NCBI RefSeq assembly: GCF_029784155.1
Contig: NC_073691.1
Coordinates: forward strand, 20,054,006 to 20,118,005
Source: Uranotaenia lowii
Lineage: Eukaryota > Arthropoda > Insecta > Diptera > Culicidae
DNA length: 64,000 nucleotides
Direction: 5' to 3'
Positions 11,040 through 17,535 of this stretch are shown here, in pieces. The position numbers were made by a program, and so were the translations under genes. Below the pieces are notes generated by a model. The model did not search any database and was not told where the DNA came from. It saw only the letters and a list, made by a program, of their open reading frames with translations. Position 1 is the stretch's first letter. Each line of letters starts with the position of its first letter.

Positions 11040-12075
11040 TTATTTTATGCATATTCTTCATCCAATCCGAAAATATTCTTCACAAAAGCCTTCCCAATTT
11101 GTGCTTTTCCTGTCGCTCTGCTTTTGTTTACCAGAGCCGGAACAATCCGAAAACATTCTTAGCAACAGCTTTCTCAAACTGTGCTTTTCTTGTCACTCTG
11201 TTTGAGCCGGAATAATTCGAAGTATTCTTAAGCCTAGTCCACACTCGTCAACTTGAACTGCGATTTCGGTTGCTGAGACTTGTTTATGTTTCCGTTTTGA
11301 ACTAGACAAAGAGATGCATACCTCTTCTTCTTCTTTCTCTAATTGAACTGCATCGCAGTTCGGGTTGTAAGGGCCAGTGATGCATACCTCAAGTCTCCCG
11401 ACAAGTATGGGAGATTTTCGGCAACCATAATGTAAACATAAACAAGTCTCATCAACCCAAATTGCACCTCAAGTTGCCTTTTTTTGTTTTTTGTTTTTCT
11501 GGGATTTTAACACTCTCGTGTTATTCTATCCCCCACACCTCAAGTTGCCGAGTGTGGACTAGGCTTGAGAAACAGCCTCCCAACCAGAAGGCTTCAAAAC
11601 AAACAATCAGCAGCAGTAGCCTTAAAAATCTAAATCAAAATAAAAAATCAAGAGCAGCAGCCTTGAAAATTTGCGCTTCATAAGCCAATTCTGTCTTTTT
11701 CCACCAGAAACCAAATCAAAACAAACAATTAGCAAAAGCAGCCTTAAAATCTGCACTCTCTAAGCCAATTTCATTTTTTTCCACCGGAAGGCCTAATCAA
11801 AGTAAACAATCAGCAGCAACGGTCTTAAAAATCTGCGCTTCCTAAGCCAATTCCGTCTTTTTCCGCCGGCCAAATCATAGCAAACAATCAGCCGCAACAG
11901 TTCTAAAAATCTGCGTTTCTAAAGCCATTTCGCCTTCATAACAAACAGTCAGTCGCAACAGTCTTAAAAATCTGCGCTTCCTAAGCCATTTCGTCTTTTT
12001 TCCAGTGGCCCAAACAGAAACAATTTTGTTCGTAGCAGCAGCCTTGATAATCTGCGCTCTCTGTCCCTATTCTGC
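11040..12075 (+). repeat. Degenerate ~80-bp tandem repeat array, split by a MITE
   Basis: Diverged copies share an order of words: AGCAGCCTTAAAAATCTGCG, then CTTCCTAAGCCAATTC, then GTCTTTTTCCACCGGAAG, then AAACAATC. The AAACAATC anchor falls at 11601, 11723, 11804, 11882 and 11943, giving spacings of 122, 81, 78 and 61. Upstream of the MITE the same order is seen more weakly, with the AATCCGAAAA-ATTCTT anchor at 11064, 11144 and 11214. The array was therefore present before the MITE inserted at about 11225. No protein can be read through it. Confidence 0.75.
11225..11571. mobile_element. MITE with nested terminal inverted repeats (~347 bp)
   Basis: The outer ends are inverted copies of TTCTTAAGCCTAGTCCACAC continuing into CTCGTCAACTTGA: the left arm at 11225-11257 and the right arm at 11539-11571 differ at two positions. 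Inside, 11249-11290 is the inverted match of 11435-11476 (42 bp, about five mismatches). The tip motif ACCTCAAGTTGCC therefore occurs twice on the right (11467 and 11538), as if the right end had been duplicated. There is no coding. A target duplication is not clear because the flanks are repeat DNA. It interrupts the ~80-bp array. The transposon superfamily cannot be assigned from this. Confidence 0.82.
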
Positions 12076-12084
12076 CAACCACGC

Positions 12085-12089
12085 CATTG
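12085..12089. other. Target site duplication (CATTG), left, Transib
   Basis: CATTG lies directly before the first C of the left CACAGTG terminus and is repeated exactly at 17531-17535 after the right terminus. A 5-bp duplication is the Transib length. Confidence 0.93.
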
Positions 12090-12908
12090 CACAGTGGTTT
12101 AAAACTCGAAAAACGTGATCATGGGCTTTTTGATGCCTTAGATGTCAAAATAGCTTAATGACATGTTCTACAATGTTTCATTATTTTTAATTGCGCATAT
12201 TTTGTCATTATTATTTTTCTGATCGATTCACCTAAAAGTGAGATATTTTTTTTATTTTTTGAATTTGTCATCCAATCAAAATGATGTGTTCAGAAAACTT
12301 GTAGACAATACAATTTTAAAAAACTTTGTAAAAGACTTTGAAGCTCTATCTCTCAAAACAATTTATATAAATTTATAAACATTTTTCTAAAAACTAACCT
12401 CAAAAAACGAAATTTTCGTTTAACTTTTTTCAAAGCAACTTTCGAGTCTTACTTTATATGAGAGAGTTGTAACAATTGTAAAAGTGCACAACTTCATTGA
12501 AGGTGTCAAGTTTCTATCTTGACGTTAAATGGTACTTTTTGTGTAATTACGTTTTAAAATTGCATATTTTCATTGATCCATATCTCTAAAAGTTGCAAAC
12601 TTATGGAAACAAAATTATATGCATTTGAAAGGCACATTCTTGAGCTTTAATGAACATATAATTTCATTTGTATGTGTCAGGTTTTACTACTAAAATCATT
12701 TATCTGAAAGATGGTAGTTTTGAAGTTTTTGTTAAGCCAGCCTGGCAAACTCTTGCTTTTAAGCAAAAGGAAGGATGAAATCTTCTTTTTTTTCTATTCC
12801 CACCGTTGACAAGTGAAGACGATAGTTCTTAATTTGTTAAGATTGAAGAGTTGGCCCTGTCTAGAAGCGTTAGTTCCATTATAGTTAGTTAATCATTTAT
12901 CTGAAAGA
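12090..12908 (+). repeat. Left long terminal inverted repeat of the Transib
   Basis: 819 bp from CACAGTG to CATTTATCTGAAAGA. It matches the inverted right arm along its length with scattered substitutions and a small indel near 12363-12376. It contains a direct repeat, AATCATTTATCTGAAAGA plus GGTAGTTT, at 12694-12724 and 12891-12921, which encloses about 166 bp shared by both arms. Transib elements usually have short inverted repeats, so the length suggests that one end was copied onto the other. Confidence 0.9.
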
Positions 12909-13153
12909 AGGTAGTTTCGAAATAATGGGCATTTTGCGTATTTTATCAACACACATATTTAAAAAATGTTGCCCTTTTAACACGAAAGTGGCATAGATGC
13001 ATGATTTTGTAACCTTTAATTTTCATGGCTATCTTTAAAGTTTTTTCTTTATTTATAAAGTTTTATTTTTGGTTGAATAGTTGTGTAAGAGAGTAAATTA
13101 GAATGAAATATTAAAATTAATATTCATGATCTTCTTCTTCTGATTGTTTTAAA

Positions 13154-13680
13154 TCAAGCTTTTTTTTTTGCATCGGCAACAAAAGAAAAATGTGGTCTTG
13201 GTTTAGATTTTCTTAGGCTCGTTATAAGAGGATCCGAGATTCGAGCATCCGATGCATAAGGTCGATGTTTGTTGCTTGCCTTGAAAATTTTCGAGTGTGA
13301 TGTTCTCTATAATTTCAAATATCCTTATTCCTAGACTCTTGAGCGACTTCGGATAATTGCCCAAAGGGTATTAAAAAGTGTATCGCGATTTGGGCCCCAT
13401 GAAATAAAATTTTGTGAACTACTGCGGGTATATATGTAAAACCACGGATACAAATTGACTAGTTTCATGGCCGTTTCCTTAGAAAACTTATCGAATTTTT
13501 CCACATTTATTTTCTGGCCAGAAGCCAAAACTAGCAGAATAGCACCGCATCGTTGGATGACTTCCAAATCTATACCTTAAATATTAAAAGTTAGTACAGA
13601 AAAAACAAATCGTACTCTATGAGTACCATTGATTTCTGCAGATTTTTCAGATTCTTGAAAAAAACGCCTTGCTGTATTGC
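13154..13680 (-). pseudogene. Transib transposase, C-terminal relic (RAG1-like)
   Basis: The intact family cuts DNA by a DDE mechanism related to RAG1. On the minus strand, codons at 16092-16081 and then 13675-13627 give PDGNTARRFFQESEKSAEIN when joined across the LTR element. The segment resembles the G-N-x-A-R block of RAG1. A 51-base intron (13626-13576, GT...TACTAAC...AG) follows, then an exon with YPWFY. A frameshift near 13436-13446 leads to VHKILFHG and LSEVAQESRNKD. The Glu codon at 13336-13338 sits where RAG1 has its catalytic Glu (E962 in mouse). Then come an in-frame TGA (13315-13317), REHHTRKFSRQATN, a second frameshift near 13235-13240, and SDPLITSLR, with a stop at 13154-13156. 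About 165 residues survive of a protein usually several hundred long, and both catalytic Asp regions are missing. The alignment to RAG1 is from memory. Confidence 0.88.
13676..13680. other. Target site duplication (ATTGC) of the LTR element
   Basis: ATTGC at 13676-13680 is repeated at 16081-16085 just outside the other LTR. Removing the LTR element plus one copy restores the transposase frame across the site, which independently confirms the borders. Confidence 0.95.
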
Positions 13681-13858
13681 TGTGCAGACCTGTCCGGAGC
13701 TCTGAAGCCCGGAAGAAGCACTGGTGGCCCACCGAATCACTTACAGCCACGGGAATCGCACGCACTACTCGGTTGGCTCGCTCGCTCGCCGACTGACTGA
13801 CTGACTGGCGTGCACGCTCGTGTCGAATATCGAAGTGTCCGTTTTATCCATTCACACA
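13681..13858 (-). repeat. 3' LTR (178 bp)
   Basis: It differs from the other LTR at one base: GGAGC here and GAAGC there, in the first 20 bases on the plus strand. It contains short ACTG and CTCG tandem runs. Confidence 0.95.
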
Positions 13859-13873
13859 TCCCCCTCCTATCCT
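13859..13873 (-). other. Polypurine tract
   Basis: On the minus strand the sequence is AGGATAGGAGGGGGA, directly followed by the TGTGTGAATGG start of the 3' LTR. Fourteen of fifteen bases are purines, which is the expected plus-strand DNA primer for an element in this orientation. Confidence 0.88.
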
Positions 13874-14225
13874 AAAAAAATATGATTGAAAATATTTAAA
13901 AAAAATACTATCTCATACATTTTAAATGTTTTTTTCCAAATTTTATTCAAGATCGCTAACTCAAGGAATTGACAGAGTGTATGTAAGCAAGGTATTTGAA
14001 TGTTGAGCTGCATTATGAGTGATTATGCACAATAGGTTATCTTATCTCAACACTCTCGCAATTTCTTTAGAGAACTCTCTCAAACATTTAACAGATTCAC
14101 ATTCCAAAATCTTTATGAGAGGTAAAAAAAAACCAACGAAAGACCTGACATCATTTATTACTATGTTGACAGACTTTTAAATTCTATTCAGGTTGCAATA
14201 CGATAGCTTAAGGTAATTTACTTAC

Positions 14226-14480
14226 TCACTTTGCAAGATAATCATCGGAAAATCTTACTTCGATGCAAGGTGCAATTTCTAACATCAATTGGTTCGTTCC
14301 CAGGACGTGTTCATCGATCAATTCAAATATCAGTAAAGGAACTGTTTTATACATTTCCTGCAAGCTGTCCAGTGTATCCCCTCTACTGTGTTCAACCAAA
14401 CAGTTAGCTTGACTCCTTTTTTCAAGAGACCTTCTTACCTCGTCTTTCAATTTCAAGCAGTCCAATAAATATGTTCTCAC
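14226..14480 (-). CDS. 84-codon open frame inside the LTR element, unknown
   Basis: It lies on the element's sense strand in its 3' half. The encoded segment is well mixed in composition and could be helical (it contains RRSLEKRSQANCLVEHSRG and FELIDEHVLG). It starts at GTG rather than ATG, but is open for a few codons upstream, after a possible acceptor (AAAATAG). It ends at TGA, where the sequence also reads AAA|GTGAGTAAG, a strong splice donor. It does not resemble gag, pol or env that I can recognise. It may be an exon captured from a host gene, a remnant of the element's own coding, or chance. Confidence 0.25.
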   Translation of the reverse strand: MRTYLLDCLKLKDEVRRSLEKRSQANCLVEHSRGDTLDSLQEMYKTVPLLIFELIDEHVLGTNQLMLEIAPCIEVRFSDDYLAK

Positions 14481-14724
14481 TATTTTGTATTCAATTTTAT
14501 TGCAAATTTTATTCTACCTCAAGCTTTAAGCCGTGACCTTGCTGTTATTTCAATTCAAGAATGCTTAACGTATTTACTCGATCCGTTATCTCGACTCGCT
14601 AAGTATTGTATTTTCCTATCTGCTTTATCACTTCTTTGTTCATTCAAATCGACTGAAATTTTAAAGAAATATTTTAATATAAAGCCCTCTATACTATCGA
14701 TACGTTTTAAAATTCGTTCTTATC

Positions 14725-15575
14725 TTAAGCTGTCATTCCTACTCGCATAGTTTCCAATGAGATGCAATACTTGTATCGTCTTTTCCACATGCCTTTCAAT
14801 TTCCAGCTGTCCTCTCAACACGCTTGAATTGATTTTTATCAATACGTTTAGGCTGCCCTATCCACTCGCCTTTTAATTTCTACCTATACTTGTAACACAC
14901 TCAAAATTTCTAATAATACTTAAAGCCTGTCCTCTCAATTCGCGTTTCAAATCCCAAGCTGTTCTTTCTCTCCATTTCAATCGATTTCTTCAGGCTGTCC
15001 TCTCAACTCGCCTTTCAATGTTAAGCTGTCCTCTCAACTCGCTTAAAATTTTTATCGATTTGTTCAGGCTGTCCTCTCAACTCGCCATTCAATTTCAAGC
15101 TGTCCTCTCAACTCGCTTGAAATTTTAATAGATTTATTCAGGCTGTCCTCTCAACTCGCCATTCAGTTTCAAGCTGTCCTCTCAACTCGCTTAAAATTCT
15201 CGTCAATATGAAATGGCGGTCCTTTCAACTCGCCATCCAATTTCAAGCTGTCCTCTCAACTCGTTTGAAATTGTTACCAAAACGCTCAGGCTGTCCTCTA
15301 AACACGCCTTCCTATTTCAAGCAGTCCTCTCAACTCGCTTGAAATTTTAATCGACTTCTTTAGGCTGTCCTCTCAACTCGCCTTTCAGTTTCAAGCTGTC
15401 CTCTCAACTCGCTTGAAACTAACGTCAATATGTTCAGGCTGTTCTCTCATCATGCCTTCCAATTTCAAGCTGTCCTCTCAACTCGCTTGAAATTGTGAAC
15501 ATAATAAAGCTGCCCTTGCGACTCGCTTAACATAACATTTTTTTCCAAGCTCTCTTCTCAACGGACTTGAAATTT
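14725..15575 (-). repeat. ~74-bp tandem repeat with hairpin units in the LTR element
   Basis: About eleven diverged copies. The word GCTGTCCTCTCAACTCGC recurs at 15025, 15068, 15099, 15142, 15173, 15247, 15290, 15364 and 15395, with alternating spacings of 43 and 31 (period 74). Every second copy is framed as TTTCAAGC ... GCTTGAAA, an 8-base stem around a 14-base loop. Copies are best preserved at 14990-15490 and fade at both sides. It sits downstream of the primer-binding site in element orientation, where untranslated and packaging sequences lie in LTR elements. Confidence 0.9.
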
Positions 15576-15884
15576 AATCAGAATTGTGATTTTCTTCCAG
15601 TCCAGTTTCGGCATTATTCCCGGATGGAACGTTGCCTTTCTTCCCCTTGATCGAAATAGCTTCCGAAAATCTTCCAACAGTGTTGCTTTTTCTTAAACAA
15701 GTTTTGAAATGTTAGGTAATCAACCTACTCATTTTTCCCGTTTTTGCAATAGGTAAATAATAAACTGTTTGGTTTTCAACCTCGTTTGATGAAAACTATT
15801 TCATCGTGAATCGCATTTGTTGTTCTTTTTCGGTTCGCTTTTTTTTTCGAATTTCTCATTTTTTTATAAGCTTCTTAAAAATTA

Positions 15885-15900
15885 CCTGCCACGGTCGCCA
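15885..15900 (-). other. Primer-binding site, tRNA-Arg type
   Basis: On the minus strand the sequence is TGGCGACCGTGGCAGG, starting two bases after the end of the 5' LTR. It is complementary to a tRNA 3' end finishing GGTCGCCA. From recall, this is the tRNA-Arg site used by several insect Ty3/gypsy-type elements such as 412 and mdg1. Confidence 0.85.
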
Positions 15901-15902
15901 AA

Positions 15903-16080
15903 TGTGCAGACCTGTCCGAAGCTCTGAAGCCCGGAAGAAGCACTGGTGGCCCACCGAATCACTTACAGCCACGGGAATCGCACGCACTACTCGGTTGGCT
16001 CGCTCGCTCGCCGACTGACTGACTGACTGGCGTGCACGCTCGTGTCGAATATCGAAGTGTCCGTTTTATCCATTCACACA
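15903..16080 (-). repeat. 5' LTR (178 bp) with promoter-like motifs
   Basis: Read on the minus strand it starts TGTGTGAATGGATAAAACGG, giving a weak TATA-like GATAAAA close to the edge. It then has four overlapping TCAGT motifs (CCAGTCAGTCAGTCAGTCGG), the arthropod initiator core. Further on, GGCT|GTAAGTGATT is a good splice donor. It ends GGTCTGCACA. The other LTR differs at one of 178 positions. Confidence 0.93.
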
Positions 16081-16085
16081 ATTGC
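16081..16085. other. Target site duplication (ATTGC), right, LTR element
   Basis: This exact repeat of 13676-13680 marks the right border of the LTR element within the interrupted transposase exon. Confidence 0.95.
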
Positions 16086-16126
16086 CATCAGGTCTTTCAG
16101 ATAAATGATTTACTTACTATAATAGA

Positions 16127-16146
16127 ACTAACGCTTCTAGACAGGG
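16127..16146 (+). other. 20-bp target duplication, left copy
   Basis: ACTAACGCTTCTAGACAGGG is repeated exactly at 16754-16773. Only one copy is present at the matching place in the left Transib arm (12855-12876, reverse orientation), so the second copy arose with the insertion. Confidence 0.92.
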
Positions 16147-16753
16147 TGTAGGAAAATCATGATCGCACCATTTACCAAAATGAATCCTGATCTCTACCTT
16201 TCACCAACTAACACAACTCCTTCCTTGGATACTTGAATATGGATTCGCAGACGTATAGACGGTTTCCATAGATGATGATACTAGCTTATCTCTGGTTCTG
16301 ACTATTTCAAAAAAATGTTTTTGGAGTATGCAGGAGTGAGAGGTGGCTAGTTGAACTTAAAGAGTATCTAACTAACAATCCTTCCCTTTTCCCCATTGAC
16401 TACTAGGACGTGGCCGGCGCCGTTATTAATCAGATAAATCATATAAAAAAGGGAGAGCATCAATTTTGTACAATGAGAATGGCTGCTAATCCCAAGCACC
16501 ATTCTTTTGGACTTTGTGCAAAATTGAGGGCCTCGATTAATCACGGAGTAGTAACCATTGGCGACGTGGAACTTGTTCTGCTTAGCCACGCCAGCGATCA
16601 TCGAATTCGAAATGTATAGTTTGAAATCAAATGTTAAAAATACTTCATTCCTCTAAAATCGATTTAAAATTAAAAACTGTAAATTAAGCATTTCGAGTTC
16701 AATGATTAAAGGTGGATATGAGTAGTCAAACAAGCTAAGCTAGCTAAGCTAGT
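16147..16753 (+). mobile_element. Retroposed element, 607 bp, with 20-bp duplication
   Basis: Exact 20-bp direct repeats flank 607 bp that are missing from the sister Transib arm. A duplication this long points to target-primed reverse transcription (LINE machinery). The right end is a short tandem, GCTAAGCTAGCTAAGCTAG, taken as the 3' tail, which gives plus orientation. There is no poly-A and no reverse transcriptase coding, so it is either a severely 5'-truncated LINE or a short retroposon. I have an unverified impression that similar sequence is dispersed in mosquito genomes. It carries a 70-codon frame (16407-16619). Confidence 0.82.
16407..16619 (+). CDS. 70-codon open frame in the retroposed element, unknown
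   Basis: The frame opens right after an in-frame TAG (16404-16406) and runs to TAG at 16617-16619 without an ATG near its start, so it is either an exon or the tail of a longer protein. The segment before it (CCCCATTGACTACTAG) resembles a splice acceptor. The product has a plausible amino-acid mix, including FCTMRMAANPKHHSFGLCAK and VELVLLSHASDHR. I recognise no family. It may be the C-terminal end of a retroelement protein or a fragment of a retroposed host transcript. Confidence 0.35.
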   Translation, partial: DVAGAVINQINHIKKGEHQFCTMRMAANPKHHSFGLCAKLRASINHGVVTIGDVELVLLSHASDHRIRNV

Positions 16754-16773
16754 ACTAACGCTTCTAGACAGGG
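16754..16773 (+). other. 20-bp target duplication, right copy
   Basis: Identical to 16127-16146. The Transib arm resumes here with CCAACTCTTCAATC, matching the left arm in reverse. Confidence 0.92.
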
Positions 16774-17530
16774 CCAACTCTTCAATCTTAACAAATTAAG
16801 AACTGTCGTCTTCACTTGTCAACGGTGGGAATAGAAAAAAAAAGATTTCATCCTTCCTTTTGCTTAAAAGCAAGAGTTTGCCAGGCTGGCTTAACAAAAA
16901 CTTCAAAACTACCATCTTTCAGATAAATGATTTTAGTAGTAAAACCTGATACATACGAATGAAATTATATGTTCATTAAAGCTCAAGAATGTGCCTTTCA
17001 AATGCATATAATTTTGTTTCCATAAGTTTGCAACTTTTAGAGATATGGATCAATGAAAATATGCAATTTTAAAACGTTACTACACAAAAAGTACCATTTA
17101 ACGTCAAGATAGAAACTTGACACCTTCAATAAAGTTGTGCACTTTTACAATTGTTACAACTCTCTCATATAAAGTAAGACTCGAAAGTTGCTTTGAAAAA
17201 AGTTAAACGAAAATTTCGTTTTTTGAGGTTAGTTTTTAGAAAAATGTTTATAAATCTGTTGTTTTGAGAGATAGAGCTTCAAAGTTTTTTACAAAGGTTT
17301 TTAAAATTGTATTGTCTACAAGTTTTCTGAACACATCATTTTGATTGGATGACAAATTCAAAAAATAAAAAAAATATCTCACTTTTAGGTGAATCGATCA
17401 GAAAAATAATAATGATAAAATATGCGCAATTAAAAATAATGAAACATTGTAGAACATGTCATTAAGCTATTTTGACATCTAAGGCATCAAAAAGCCCATG
17501 ATCACGTTTTTCGAGTTTTAAACCACTGTG

Positions 17531-17535
17531 CATTG
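17531..17535. other. Target site duplication (CATTG), right, Transib
   Basis: Exact repeat of 12085-12089, immediately after the right CACTGTG terminus. Confidence 0.93.

Larger units (their letters stand above)
13681..16080 (-). mobile_element. Non-autonomous LTR retrotransposon (2400 bp), no gag or pol
   Basis: Two direct repeats of exactly 178 bp (13681-13858 and 15903-16080) begin TGTG and end CACA, with a 5-bp duplication ATTGC outside. Orientation is minus: a primer-binding site complementary to the 3' end of tRNA-Arg lies two bases inside the 15903-16080 LTR, and a purine-rich tract abuts the other LTR. The 2044-bp interior has no reverse transcriptase, integrase or capsid coding. It contains a hairpin-forming ~74-bp repeat array (14725-15575) and one 84-codon frame (14226-14480). 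It must have used enzymes from another element. The size lies between TRIM (usually under about 1 kb) and LARD (over 4 kb). It is inserted in the Transib transposase exon. Confidence 0.95.
12090..17530 (-). mobile_element. Transib DNA transposon, defective, with two nested insertions
   Basis: Both ends are CACAGTGGTTTAAAACTCG in inverted orientation, and the exact 5-bp duplication CATTG flanks them. CACAGTG termini and 5-bp duplications are characteristic of Transib, the transposon group related to vertebrate RAG1 and its CACAGTG recombination signals. The minus strand carries a broken piece of the matching transposase (13154-13680 plus 16081-16092). Total length is 5441 bp. Without the LTR element (2400 bp plus 5-bp duplication) and the retroposed insert (607 bp plus 20-bp duplication) it is about 2.4 kb: inverted repeats of about 815 bp each and roughly 0.77 kb between them. 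The N-terminal two thirds of the transposase is absent, so this copy is non-autonomous. Confidence 0.92.
16093..17530 (-). repeat. Right long terminal inverted repeat of the Transib, interrupted
   Basis: Read on the minus strand from 17530, it reproduces the left arm to 16774, then is interrupted by the 607-bp insert and its 20-bp duplication, and resumes at 16146 down to 16093. Its effective length is about 813 bp. The inner border (TCTTTCAG at 16093-16100) directly abuts the transposase frame at 16092, so the arm replaced the 5' part of the gene. Confidence 0.9.

Noticed and set aside
13577..13765. 62-codon minus-strand frame starting in the LTR
   Set aside because: It joins LTR sequence to the transposase exon and reads into the intron; it is a product of the insertion and not a gene.
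13681..16080. Reading the 178-bp direct repeats as two copies of a small transposon or a tandem duplication
   Set aside because: TG...CA ends, a primer site two bases inside one repeat, a purine tract abutting the other, and a 5-bp duplication outside all fit an LTR element.
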